Made by a program: the position numbers and the translations under genes. 64,000 nucleotides of DNA from Nitrosopumilus oxyclinae. GTDB lineage: Archaea > Thermoproteota > Nitrososphaeria > Nitrososphaerales > Nitrosopumilaceae. The notes under the pieces are model-generated. The model was given only the letters and a program-made list of their open reading frames with translations. It did not search any database and was not told where the DNA came from. The DNA lies in the NCBI RefSeq assembly GCF_013407165.1, contig NZ_CP026994.1, positions 1,330,187 through 1,394,186 on the forward strand, read 5' to 3'. Position 1 is the first letter of the stretch; each line of letters starts with the position of its first letter. Shown piece after piece: positions 40,860 to 51,165 of the stretch.

Positions 40860-43800
40860 TTAATTTGGAGGTTTTTGTCTAATGATAAAAATGAAAACTA
40901 ATCCGATCGCAATTCCAATGACTATTCCTACTGCAATTCCAGTACTAAATGGAAGATCAGAATTCACATTATTTGGATCTTGAATTTCTATTTTAGATAT
41001 TATTTCAGATGTATCTTCAATTTTTGTAGGTATTGTTTTTATTTCCACATTGACAGATTCTTGAGAATCAAACATTTCAGCAGAAATATGTGTGAATTTA
41101 GCTGCAAGTGTAATTGGTTCTGTAGTTGATGAACCTCCAAATAATGTAGAGTGTGTCAATAGTGTGTAAGTGCCAGTTTGGTTAATTGGAACATAGAGAA
41201 CAGTTGAAGTGTCATCTTTATTTTTCACAGGATAGAAACCCCCACCTTGACTAAAAATTGAACTGCCTAACCAATCAAGTGAAGCCCATCCCAGAAAATG
41301 ACCAAAGACTCCAGATGGGACATTAGTTTGTATTATTTCTCCTAAAGGATTCATTACAAATACAGATAGATTTGTGTTATTGCTAATCCAGGAAAGTTCA
41401 ATTGCTGCAGCATTGATGGATGGATTTTGAATATCAAAATAATATTGCCTCCAATCTCCTGCCATGTATCTATTAACCATATCAAATGCACCTTTTGTGT
41501 AACCATTTCCATAAAGAATATCATCACTTTGTATTCCTTTGATCAAAATAGTAGAATCATTTTCAATTACAGGTTGTTTGATAACAAAAGATATTGGCGC
41601 ATTTACAGTATGTTGTTCACCTTCAAAAGTTAAAAATCCTTGATACATACCTGTTTGATAATCTGTTGGCGTTACCAAAGTAACATCAACAGTTGATGAG
41701 CTTTGAGGAGAAACCAAAATTGTTTCAGATTCAGACCAAAGGATAGGCCATTTTTCTTTTTCATAGTGACTAGCTGAAATTGTATAATCCATGGAAGTAG
41801 AATTTAGTTTAGTGTCACCTAACCAGTAAGAATAACGTGTAGGGACTGGGTAAACTCCAACTAATGGAACACCATCAAATTTTTCATTTGGTTGTGAAAC
41901 CCTAAGTTCTTGAACAGTTCCCCATGAACCAGCTCTATTCACTAAAGATAATTCATCACTAGTAATTTTTGTATCATTATTGTTATCAATCCAATCATAA
42001 AGATAAAGAGAAGAAATTTTGAGATCATCTGCATAAACATCTGAAGTATTATTCATAAAATCATTAAATTCAAAATTCAGATTTAGAATCATTAGTGATG
42101 ATTCATCAGGAATTGGATCATCATTGTTAAAAAATTGCCCAAGTTCATCTTGATTTGCAAGTTCAGATAATTTTACATAATTTGGAATGAATGTATCAGT
42201 TTTATTCATCAAAGTATCTTGTTGTCTTACAATTGTTGTTCCATTAAATTGAATTTTAGAAATTAATGACAAAGTCTGAGGTTTTACATTTATTGTTTGA
42301 GATTCATTTGAAGGATTATCTATGGTAAAAGTTGTTGTAGTTCTATCTCCAGGAAGTAATTGTCCTGCAAACCAACTTGTCATTGGAAATGATTTTGAAG
42401 GTAGTTGGAATTTCTCAAATCCTATTGATGTAGAGTTAATTTTTTCAATTGCAGGTTCAAGAATATTTTTTATATTATTATATGAACCATCATTGTAAAC
42501 AATAAAAGTTCCATTTTTACCATTAACGTAATTTAATGCAGATTCAATATTTACCAAACCAGAACCTTGAGTAAATGGATCATTTTGTAAATCAGTTGCA
42601 GTAGACATGAGAATATTTTTGATCAAAAAAGAATCATAATCTTTAGATTGTTTTTTTAATTCTTCAATTAGTATTGCAGCACTTCCAGATACAAGGGGTG
42701 CGGCCATACTAGTGCCACCAAATAATGAAAAAGATTCATTTTTAGAATCTTTATTAATTTTCAACATATTAGATGGTACAAAACCATGGGCACCAATACT
42801 CATAACATCAGGTTTTGGATCTCCTATTGAACTAGGACCTCTACTAGAAAAATCAACTACATTGTTAGAATGAATTGTTGTGTTTCCAAATCTAGGTTGA
42901 TCCTTGAACGGACCATAACCAACAAAAACATTGTTTGTGGTAGCACCAACTGACATACCAAATGGTGAAGCATTTGGCAACCCAATTGTACCATAACCAT
43001 GACCTGAATTTCCTGCACTAGAAATTATTGTAATGCCAGGATAATTATCATTAAAAGAATTAGGAGTTGTAAGTACACTCAAAATTAAAGATAGCATATC
43101 CATTCCAGGGGATGCCTTGAATGATGGGAAATTGGACACACCCCAACTATTAGAAATTATATCAACTCTTGGATTTCCAGTATATTCCCAAGTATGTTCA
43201 TTGTTTTCAAATCCTGCAATCCATAACCAACCATATACAGTATCTCCAAACCACAGCGCTTTTACGGGTAGAATTTTTGCATCAGGAGCTACACCAGTGA
43301 TAGAATATTTTTTTGAATTATTATAAATGTCATAAGTTTCTTGACCACGTGAAGTGATTGAAGCTGCACTAGAAGTACCATGTCCCATAAAATCTGTCAT
43401 CAAGCCAAAAAATTCACCATTAGGATCCAAAGGTGGTAAAAGAGTTCCATTAATTGCCTTTAGTGCATCATCAATATCAGTAGAATTATTTTTAATTACA
43501 CCATAAACATCCAGAACTTGCGCACCAAATGTGCCAGCACTGTAATCAATTATTCCATCATTGTTTGAATCATAAACAAGGAATTCTTTTCCACTTCCTA
43601 ATACAATAGGCTTTTCATCAGTAAAATCAAAGTCATAATTTGGTTTTTTACCTTTTTCTAAATCAAATCGCGTATAATCTTCCCATGAAGTACTAAGATC
43701 AGGAATTATTGTATCATATACTCCTGGAATAAATGAATCAACAACAAGTACAGGTACAACTTGTATTTTAGAATAAGGTCCACTCAATCCACCTTGATAT

Positions 43801-44654
43801 ATCACACCAAGATGATAAACACCGCTTTTAGATTTAATATAATTTCTATTATCTTCGCCAATTTTCATATCAGTTGTTAGCGTTCCATTAAATATTACAG
43901 ATGAACCAATCTGTGGAAAAAATGAATTGTAAATAGGTATGTTACTACCTTTCCCACCTTGAGATACATCAAGGAACACACCATCCCGTGTAACATACGC
44001 TGACGATGTCATATGAGAAGGGATTGGTTTACTATAATTTCGAATTATTTCATTTTTATCAATATATGCAAAAAAAGTTGCGTTTGTTAATACAATACCT
44101 TGACCATCAGGATCAAGCATTATAGGATGATTAAGATCATTTCTTGCCAAGGAATGTTGTATATCAGGATTTGAAAAGTCAACACCCGTATCTACAATTG
44201 CAATTACAGTTCCATTTCCAGATGAATCATACTTTGTTTTAGCTAAATTTGAACCAGTTATTTCTCCAATTCTAGAAGCGTCTTGAATTTGATTATTTTG
44301 TGAATGAAAATCTAATTGGAAATCTTCAACTACAGTATACCCTTGAGAAACCAAATTAGTTGCAGAAGTTTCTGTAAGTATAGCAACAGAAAAAAATCCA
44401 GAATCAGATTGAATTCCATAGAATGAATTAGTTTTTAAAATATCATTTTTTTCTAGTTTATCTCCAAAAATTAAATATCTTTTAAAATCATTTTCAGTAA
44501 AAAAATTAGAATCAATATCCACAATACCAGAATCAAAAATTAAAGTATATTTCTCGTCATTTTCAGTTTTTAAATCAACAGGAATGAAAGCATGTGAATT
44601 AGTTATCATCGGAGAAAATAACAATATGAAAAAGAGTATAGCCACTTTGGGCAT
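40860..44654 (-). CDS. Giant secreted subtilisin-family serine protease, membrane-anchored
   Basis: The 1264-residue protein has a signal peptide (about 1-22), a subtilase (S8) domain with catalytic Asp in IVDTGVD (about 155), His in GHGTSS (about 422) and Ser in GGTSMAAP (about 647), a long beta-rich region, and a C-terminal membrane helix (about 1235-1258) with a short basic tail. A large insert separates Asp and His. The enzyme is therefore tethered outside and may process surface proteins. It sits between the complex III genes and the surface-layer genes and has no obvious partner peptide. Substrates are unknown. Confidence 0.92.
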   Translation of the reverse strand: MPKVAILFFILLFSPMITNSHAFIPVDLKTENDEKYTLIFDSGIVDIDSNFFTENDFKRYLIFGDKLEKNDILKTNSFYGIQSDSGFFSVAILTETSATNLVSQGYTVVEDFQLDFHSQNNQIQDASRIGEITGSNLAKTKYDSSGNGTVIAIVDTGVDFSNPDIQHSLARNDLNHPIMLDPDGQGIVLTNATFFAYIDKNEIIRNYSKPIPSHMTSSAYVTRDGVFLDVSQGGKGSNIPIYNSFFPQIGSSVIFNGTLTTDMKIGEDNRNYIKSKSGVYHLGVIYQGGLSGPYSKIQVVPVLVVDSFIPGVYDTIIPDLSTSWEDYTRFDLEKGKKPNYDFDFTDEKPIVLGSGKEFLVYDSNNDGIIDYSAGTFGAQVLDVYGVIKNNSTDIDDALKAINGTLLPPLDPNGEFFGLMTDFMGHGTSSAASITSRGQETYDIYNNSKKYSITGVAPDAKILPVKALWFGDTVYGWLWIAGFENNEHTWEYTGNPRVDIISNSWGVSNFPSFKASPGMDMLSLILSVLTTPNSFNDNYPGITIISSAGNSGHGYGTIGLPNASPFGMSVGATTNNVFVGYGPFKDQPRFGNTTIHSNNVVDFSSRGPSSIGDPKPDVMSIGAHGFVPSNMLKINKDSKNESFSLFGGTSMAAPLVSGSAAILIEELKKQSKDYDSFLIKNILMSTATDLQNDPFTQGSGLVNIESALNYVNGKNGTFIVYNDGSYNNIKNILEPAIEKINSTSIGFEKFQLPSKSFPMTSWFAGQLLPGDRTTTTFTIDNPSNESQTINVKPQTLSLISKIQFNGTTIVRQQDTLMNKTDTFIPNYVKLSELANQDELGQFFNNDDPIPDESSLMILNLNFEFNDFMNNTSDVYADDLKISSLYLYDWIDNNNDTKITSDELSLVNRAGSWGTVQELRVSQPNEKFDGVPLVGVYPVPTRYSYWLGDTKLNSTSMDYTISASHYEKEKWPILWSESETILVSPQSSSTVDVTLVTPTDYQTGMYQGFLTFEGEQHTVNAPISFVIKQPVIENDSTILIKGIQSDDILYGNGYTKGAFDMVNRYMAGDWRQYYFDIQNPSINAAAIELSWISNNTNLSVFVMNPLGEIIQTNVPSGVFGHFLGWASLDWLGSSIFSQGGGFYPVKNKDDTSTVLYVPINQTGTYTLLTHSTLFGGSSTTEPITLAAKFTHISAEMFDSQESVNVEIKTIPTKIEDTSEIISKIEIQDPNNVNSDLPFSTGIAVGIVIGIAIGLVFIFIIRQKPPN

Positions 44655-44685
44655 TGATATGTTTTCGATTCTTATCTTATTATAA

Positions 44686-45657
44686 CTATCTTCTTCTAGC
44701 TAAAATTGCTATTTGAAGTGCAACAATTAGTCCCACAGATGCAATGATTGGTAACAATAATGCATTTAGTTGTGCAGATGATTCACTGATAGATTTTGCA
44801 GAAAGTGCAAACGTACCAATATTTTCATCAATTTGAGTACTGGCATATTTTAAAGTAGTATCAAAACCGTTTATTTCAGATTTTAAAATTTCAAGTTCCT
44901 CTGATGTTTGATCCAAAATGGAATTTAATTTAATTATTTGATTTGAAATTCCTCCAAGATCTTGACTCAACACAGTTGTAGCCGCTGATCCATGTGATGT
45001 TGTTCCTTGACTAAATGCAACTACATGGAATACATGAGTTCCTTCTTCTATCGGAGTATAATCAACATAGTATAATCCCTGATGTAATGTCTTAAATGAA
45101 TTAGATAGAGTAACTGAAGATCCTGAAGGTAGGTGAACGTGAGTTGTCCCCAATAATTTACTAGGTTCATTTCCAATCAATAATCCATCACTTGTCGTCT
45201 GCACAAAAACTCTAATTGGATGACCTTTTGCAGCAGTTTCAGGAGCAAAAACTAGTGTATTTACAAATCTTTCAATAGTTACATCAAGTAAATCAATAGT
45301 AGCTGAAAATTTAACATCAATTTTTTTCGATACACCATTTTGTTCTGTACTAATTACCTCAACAGTATACGTTCCATATGGAAAATCAGTGGAAGGTCCA
45401 GGCCATGTTAACAATACATAGTTAAATGTGCCATCAGAATTTGTAGTAATTTGATCAAATTTTGTAATTGTTTCATCGGGGGCAAAAACTCTAATAATTA
45501 AATTCTCTTCAGGCAATCCGTTGCCATATACTTGTAAATTATGTGCAGGAGAATAGACCTTACTATTTGTAAAAAGTTCAAGTTCTTCTGCAAATGAATT
45601 TGGAGTATTCATCAACATAACTAGAAAAAAAACAGAAAGACAAATTTTGAATTTCAA
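44686..45657 (-). CDS. Surface protein with Ig-like domains, coiled coil and C-terminal membrane anchor
   Basis: The 323-residue protein has a signal peptide (about 1-23), two beta-rich Ig-like domains (for example YGNGLPEENLIIRVFAPDET near 45-64 and a second around 130-220), a helical, probably coiled-coil region (about 228-290) rich in Ile, Leu and Asn, and a membrane helix at the end (about 300-319) before RRR. It would project from the membrane with a stalk, suited to contacts with the S-layer. Start TTG gives the signal peptide. It is downstream of the S-layer gene on the same strand, 115 bases after it. Confidence 0.72.
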   Translation of the reverse strand: MKFKICLSVFFLVMLMNTPNSFAEELELFTNSKVYSPAHNLQVYGNGLPEENLIIRVFAPDETITKFDQITTNSDGTFNYVLLTWPGPSTDFPYGTYTVEVISTEQNGVSKKIDVKFSATIDLLDVTIERFVNTLVFAPETAAKGHPIRVFVQTTSDGLLIGNEPSKLLGTTHVHLPSGSSVTLSNSFKTLHQGLYYVDYTPIEEGTHVFHVVAFSQGTTSHGSAATTVLSQDLGGISNQIIKLNSILDQTSEELEILKSEINGFDTTLKYASTQIDENIGTFALSAKSISESSAQLNALLLPIIASVGLIVALQIAILARRR

Positions 45658-45772
45658 TTTAATTAATTGTTAATCTTCTCCTAGATATTACTTGTGAAAA
45701 AATTGTGCATAACTTTCGTTAAGAGGTATTCAAAAAAAAGAAAAAAAGGAAAATTTGAACTAGTTATCTTAC

Positions 45773-48700
45773 TTATTGTACAGTTACTGTTGTACTGACT
45801 GGTGGTGATAATGCCGTTGGATTATCTACTGATTCCCATACAAATGCAGTTGCTGTGTAAGTTCCTGCTTGTGTTGGAATCCATGATAATGCCGGGCTGA
45901 ATGATTGACCAGCAGATAGTGAACCTGTAATCCATGCTAGTGAGACTGTAACACCGTTACCATCTTGGATCTGTACCAAGTATGCGAATGATTGCTCTCT
46001 ATCCTGACCATTTGCTAAGTCAGCACTGATTTGCACCTGTTGATCAACGGAGACAGTATCTAAACTGTTGCCGAAGGCATCAACTGTTCTCAAGTTAGCA
46101 GCTGGTGCTCTCTCGAGAGGTGGTACTACAGTACCGATTAGTGAAGTGGCAGTGATATCAAGTTCATCTGCAGTTGTGTACGGATCTGGTAATGTATTGT
46201 CCTCATATTCTGCGGTGACAGTGTCACCTTCTGCGACTCTGAGTCTGTGACCAGATGATTCGTCAGAAACTGTAAAGAATACAGTACCTTCGAAAATTCC
46301 GGTTGCCTCATTAGTCTCAGTTACAGTAAGGTCAATACCTCCGGCGTCGGAGTCAGACCACACATCGACATCGAAGTTGTCGACTGCTTCTGGATTTAAG
46401 TTCATGTCTGGATCAATTACTCTTACAACACCTGTTCCGCTAGCTGGGTAGCTTGCTTCTAACCATTGTACCTCTCCGATGTTCCATCTGATAAGTGCTG
46501 AACCGACTACAGTTTCATCCTCTGAGAATTCAAAGGAGACTGTAATACCGTCATCGTCATCAGTTGGTAGTAGTCCATCTGTTGGACCAGTACCATCAAG
46601 AGATTTTATACCGGATGCATCGCCTGCAGTACCATCGCCATCTGCATCATGTGTTGTAAATCCTGTTAGGATTACTTCACCTGTGAAGATGCCTGTGTCA
46701 GTTCCAGTTTCGACGAGTTTGTAGTTGTCAATATTGAATCCTCTTGTAGAGATCTTTATCGGATCACTAGAAGTATTTCCAATCTCGTCAACTAAATCAC
46801 CGTCAAAGTTGTGATCTGGAGCGACTATGGTAACGTAGACTTTGTCAGTCCATGTGTATACTTTTTGGTCAAGTTCGACAGTTGCACCGAAGTTAGATGT
46901 GAAGACTGTGATGTTTACATCTTCATCTTCATCACCTACATAATCTGAACCGGATGGACCCCAATCAGTGTACTCTAAGATGATTTCTTCACCTCTTTCA
47001 AGGTTATCACCACCTAGAGCATCAGGAATCTCGATAACAATCTGGAAGATACCAGTACTGTCACCTGTTTCTCTGAAATCTGTTGGCTCTGGGTCAAATG
47101 CTGTTGCACCAACACCAAGGTTACCCATGGTAGTAGTAGCGGCATCTGAATCCCATTCGATTAAGTCCAAGTCATAAGTCTCAGCACCATCATTGTCAAG
47201 ATCAAGGTCTGGCTCAATGAGTGTTAAGATCATGTCGGAACCGATAATGTATACGGATTTGTCGGACTGCAATACACCGTTTCTTAGGTCAAATGTAGCA
47301 GAATCAGTTACAGTGTTAACATCACCAGATGCATCTGCTGGATCAGTGTACTCTACTTGGAGAATATCTCCTTGTAAGATACAATAATTCAGACCAGCTG
47401 CACTTGCAACGCTAAATCTGCTTAATTCTGTACCAGAAGCGGTACCGTCTATACTAGTAAAGCCTGTGGCTAAAGTAGGTGGACAGGTAGCACTTGCTGG
47501 ACCGTCAGTGTATCTGATGTTAAGATCTAATTCGTAAATACCGGCATCTGGGGCAATCTCATCGATTGGACCCAATTGTCTGGTGGCCAAAGGAGTTGCA
47601 TCGCCGACATCTATTGTGCCGTCAATTTCTGTTGGACCACCTGCATAACCGAGTACGACTTCAGAAGAACCTCTAACTACAGAGATTTTTACTGGGCCGA
47701 CTGCAGCTGCAGCGGTATTTGCGTTAATAGAATCTTCACCAGCTGGGTTAATGTCAAAGTCTGGATCGTTAACTCTAATGTGGACTGTTAGATCACCATT
47801 TGACAGGAATTCTCCTGCATCAAGATCTGCAGTATTACCTGCTACGACTCCCATACCAGTTTGGTGGATTGGGAATACGGATCTTTGTGAAGGAGTTTCA
47901 GTTGTTCCTGTAGCAAAGTTTGCCGGAACACCAAATGGTACCGGATAAACTGTTCTATCAAGGCTTACTGAACCTGTGTTGGCACGTACTCCTGCTGAGT
48001 CACCTACTTCAATTATTTCACCAGATGCATCTCTATAATCAACATAGTTGACTTCGATGTCGAGTCCGGTTACGGTCTCGGCTACACCTGTTGCTGCTCT
48101 ACACCAATCTGCTGGGATTTGGAAATCACCAATAAATTTGCCTGAATCTTTGGCTGTCTCTACTAGAGTAAATCCAGTAGCAAACAAACCATCATCAAAT
48201 TGAGCGTTACAAGTAGTACCAGTATTCTCCCATTTTACATCGTCAAATGTAACATCGAGGAGTCTACCTTGAGAACCAAATGAAAGGGCTTCTTGTAGGG
48301 CAGTTACATCGACACCTACTTGATCGTTATCTGCTCCGCCAGTTGCATCAGTAGATGGCTGTGAGCCAGCTAATGGTGCTACTACGGTGTAAATATCGAT
48401 AAGATCAGAGTCGACGTTTAGATCTAAGTCTTCTAGAGTAATAATTACAGTATCAGCTGCTTTGTAAGAGTCTTGATTTAGAGAAACAATACCAGAGTGG
48501 CTTGGAGCTTCTTCTTGATCAGATATTGGAGTTACTACACCATCTGCACCTAAGTCGTTATATGAGACTCTTGGTGCGTCTTCGTCAGTCAAATCTTCAA
48601 TTACGATGAATGAAGGATCGTCTGCGATTGGAGTAATTCCTGCAAAGGTTGCAACATCAATAATATTGAGTTGGTTAACCATGATATACTCAAGTGAACC

Positions 48701-50950
48701 TACGAAGGTACTTGTGTTATCACCTGTTTCTTCAGCTTCAATTCTGATGATTTGGTGTGCAATTCTTTCGTTTGATTGTACGCCGTCATCTGTGAAACCA
48801 AATGAGAAGAAGTCAGCTACTATAGCTTCTTTATCATCGATACCTGTAACACCTCTTGCTGTGGCAGCTCCTGCATAGTCAAACTCGATAGCGAGACCGA
48901 GATTTTGTCTTTTTGGATCTGTTGCACTAAACAAGTTAGCATCAAGGCCATTCAATGAAATGTAGTCCTGTCCAGTTCCGTTTGCAATAAGTACTACAGC
49001 GTTTGATTGTGTTGCTGTAGCATTAGATGTGTATCCTGTTGCAGTAAGAATTGTACCGGTTTGATTAAGTAAGAATATACTTACTTCATCTGCACCGAAG
49101 GATTCTACATTATAGTTAAAGAAGTTAAATCGGACACCTGTTGCGTCTGCTTGGCCAATTGTTTTTTGTAGTTCACTCATGGTTGTACCAAGGTCTACAA
49201 TAACTGTACCAACTTCAGCAGTTGCATTTACTACCTGTGAAAGAATTGCTCTTTGACTGAAAGTATCTACTGCTGCTGTAGAAGTTGTGTTTGCGCCAGT
49301 TCCACTGATCGTTACCAAGGTGTAGTTTGCTAGTGCACCAGTTGCCATATCTCCTGCAACGGTAGAACCACCTAATACGGTTCTAGTTGCATTAAATACA
49401 TTGACTGATGGTGTACTAGTTCCCTCACCAATGGTAAATGGATCTCCTGTTTTTAAGGCAGGAACAAGTGTGATTTCTGTGTTATCTAAATCTAAGTCTT
49501 CATCAGCTCTGCTGTTTTTGTTTTGATCACCGTCAACGATGGTTACTGGAATCTCTTCACCAGAGCTCCATTCATCATCAATTGGTTGGATGTCAATACT
49601 TGCAAAGCTGAATCCCACAAGAACAGTTACTGGTGATTCATTGTAATCAAGAGATGCTGAGGTTCCCCTCTTTGCATTAGTTGTTACTTGAATTGCTGAT
49701 ACATCTGATTCATCATATGTACCAAACACACCACTGTTTGGACCCTGTTCGGTGATTGTTACAGGAACTGATCCTTCCCCTAGTTGTGCAGTAAATGCTG
49801 CTACACCAAAGTTTGTTGCATTATTTGATGAGGCAGTAGAACTGGTACCATTTAGGTTATCTAGGATAGAATCATCGTTGTCCTGGATGGTAAGTACATT
49901 AGCTGTTGAGCCTTGTACGTTCAAATTAATTAACAGATTACAATTATCTTCACACATTAGTGAGGATCGTTGTTGTGCTGTTAATTTGATCGGAGTACCA
50001 CCGGATGCACCGTTTTCATCGAATACTTGGTAGTGTGGGCCTCTGCTTGTAGCGTTGGCGTTATTCGTACCAAATGTCCAAGAGTCTTCATCAGTTGGGT
50101 CAATGTTTAACCATAAGTCGGTAATTGTTGCGTGAATTTGTGAACCTTTTGGATATACAGATCTGTCCAATTCTACACCAGCAAAGTTATCAACAGTATC
50201 AAAAGTTAATGTGGTTGATTGAGCACCACCACCTTTGTTGTACTGTACGACAACGTTACCAGTTGGGTTTAGAGGATAGAGTTGTATAATTGGCCATGCT
50301 GCACCATCATTTAGCACACCAATTTGGCCTGCTGCTGTTGCTGATGGGTTAGCTGCGTCATTTAGGTTTAGAGTTTTTGCTTCTCTGACAACATTGTTGG
50401 TGTTACCATTAGTACCTGCTGGGACACATGCAGTTGAACCTGCAGTAATTGCGCCACCGCTTGAAGTACCATTAATACCACCTGTAACGTTACCAGATGC
50501 GAATCCGACTGTGTCACTTAAGTTAATACCAACTGCGGCTACGCCGTCAGCTGCTTCACAAAAGTCACCAAAGTCTAATCCACTACCAGAAACTAATGAT
50601 CCTGCTGCTGTTGAATCAGCAATCAGAGCCATGTTTCTATCTGCAAAGTATCCATACCAGTTACCGTCTACGGCTTGAGCCATTCTCAGGATCTTTCCGT
50701 TGACTGTAACATCTGGTTCACCTTTTGCTTGATCTGTATCATTGATATCAGAATCAATTACGACTACCTCAATTACTTGAGGACCTGACATGTAATTGTC
50801 AAACTGTGAGTTTTCTGCGGAAACAAATAGGTTAGCGTTGGCTGCATATGCAGCTGGCATTACACCAGGTGCTGCAAATGTCAAACCACCGGCTAACATA
50901 ATTGTCATTAATGTAAGACTAGTTATTTTACGTCCTATTTCGTTATTCAT
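45773..50950 (-). CDS. S-layer-like giant surface protein
   Basis: The 1725-residue protein is the best candidate for the main S-layer glycoprotein of this cell; the homologue in Nitrosopumilus maritimus forms the cell envelope lattice. It has a signal peptide (about 1-37, ending AYA), then a long string of beta-rich, very acidic domains, including several repeats with DSSTFV- or SGKFIGDF-like strands (TGIFTGEVIL and TGIFEGTVFF near the C-terminal end), and a last Ig-like domain. No membrane anchor is obvious. Its base composition is visibly richer in G and C than its neighbours, in line with strong expression. Confidence 0.9.
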   Translation of the reverse strand: MNNEIGRKITSLTLMTIMLAGGLTFAAPGVMPAAYAANANLFVSAENSQFDNYMSGPQVIEVVVIDSDINDTDQAKGEPDVTVNGKILRMAQAVDGNWYGYFADRNMALIADSTAAGSLVSGSGLDFGDFCEAADGVAAVGINLSDTVGFASGNVTGGINGTSSGGAITAGSTACVPAGTNGNTNNVVREAKTLNLNDAANPSATAAGQIGVLNDGAAWPIIQLYPLNPTGNVVVQYNKGGGAQSTTLTFDTVDNFAGVELDRSVYPKGSQIHATITDLWLNIDPTDEDSWTFGTNNANATSRGPHYQVFDENGASGGTPIKLTAQQRSSLMCEDNCNLLINLNVQGSTANVLTIQDNDDSILDNLNGTSSTASSNNATNFGVAAFTAQLGEGSVPVTITEQGPNSGVFGTYDESDVSAIQVTTNAKRGTSASLDYNESPVTVLVGFSFASIDIQPIDDEWSSGEEIPVTIVDGDQNKNSRADEDLDLDNTEITLVPALKTGDPFTIGEGTSTPSVNVFNATRTVLGGSTVAGDMATGALANYTLVTISGTGANTTSTAAVDTFSQRAILSQVVNATAEVGTVIVDLGTTMSELQKTIGQADATGVRFNFFNYNVESFGADEVSIFLLNQTGTILTATGYTSNATATQSNAVVLIANGTGQDYISLNGLDANLFSATDPKRQNLGLAIEFDYAGAATARGVTGIDDKEAIVADFFSFGFTDDGVQSNERIAHQIIRIEAEETGDNTSTFVGSLEYIMVNQLNIIDVATFAGITPIADDPSFIVIEDLTDEDAPRVSYNDLGADGVVTPISDQEEAPSHSGIVSLNQDSYKAADTVIITLEDLDLNVDSDLIDIYTVVAPLAGSQPSTDATGGADNDQVGVDVTALQEALSFGSQGRLLDVTFDDVKWENTGTTCNAQFDDGLFATGFTLVETAKDSGKFIGDFQIPADWCRAATGVAETVTGLDIEVNYVDYRDASGEIIEVGDSAGVRANTGSVSLDRTVYPVPFGVPANFATGTTETPSQRSVFPIHQTGMGVVAGNTADLDAGEFLSNGDLTVHIRVNDPDFDINPAGEDSINANTAAAAVGPVKISVVRGSSEVVLGYAGGPTEIDGTIDVGDATPLATRQLGPIDEIAPDAGIYELDLNIRYTDGPASATCPPTLATGFTSIDGTASGTELSRFSVASAAGLNYCILQGDILQVEYTDPADASGDVNTVTDSATFDLRNGVLQSDKSVYIIGSDMILTLIEPDLDLDNDGAETYDLDLIEWDSDAATTTMGNLGVGATAFDPEPTDFRETGDSTGIFQIVIEIPDALGGDNLERGEEIILEYTDWGPSGSDYVGDEDEDVNITVFTSNFGATVELDQKVYTWTDKVYVTIVAPDHNFDGDLVDEIGNTSSDPIKISTRGFNIDNYKLVETGTDTGIFTGEVILTGFTTHDADGDGTAGDASGIKSLDGTGPTDGLLPTDDDDGITVSFEFSEDETVVGSALIRWNIGEVQWLEASYPASGTGVVRVIDPDMNLNPEAVDNFDVDVWSDSDAGGIDLTVTETNEATGIFEGTVFFTVSDESSGHRLRVAEGDTVTAEYEDNTLPDPYTTADELDITATSLIGTVVPPLERAPAANLRTVDAFGNSLDTVSVDQQVQISADLANGQDREQSFAYLVQIQDGNGVTVSLAWITGSLSAGQSFSPALSWIPTQAGTYTATAFVWESVDNPTALSPPVSTTVTVQ

Positions 50951-50977
50951 GTTATTGATATTTTTCTTAAAAATTAG

Positions 50978-51005
50978 TATAAAAGACTAATGGACGAATT
51001 GTCCA
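50978..51005 (-). promoter_or_regulatory. S-layer promoter: TATA box and inverted repeat
   Basis: CTTTTATA (50985-50978) lies 28-35 nt before the ATG at 50950. Upstream the short inverted repeat TGGAC-GAATT-GTCCA spans 50991-51005 and could bind a regulator. The rest of the 215-base spacer (to 51165) is AT-rich; an 8-bp ATATGAAA/TTTCATAT inverted repeat is present around 51096-51130, without a clear role. Confidence 0.5.
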
Positions 51006-51165
51006 CAATTATCGAATTTTTTGTAATTATTTTAGTAAATATTCAAATTCAATATAATTTCTAGATATTTTAGTCATAATAATCATAGTTTGATATATGA
51101 AATAGTAAATGATCGTCATATTTTTCATATTTTATGTATAATTAATGAAATTTTTGTAGGCTATT

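Noticed and set aside
46068-50678. Many plus-strand open frames opposite the S-layer gene
   Set aside because: They are explained by codon bias on the coding strand; translations are Ser/Val/Pro-rich without motifs or promoters.
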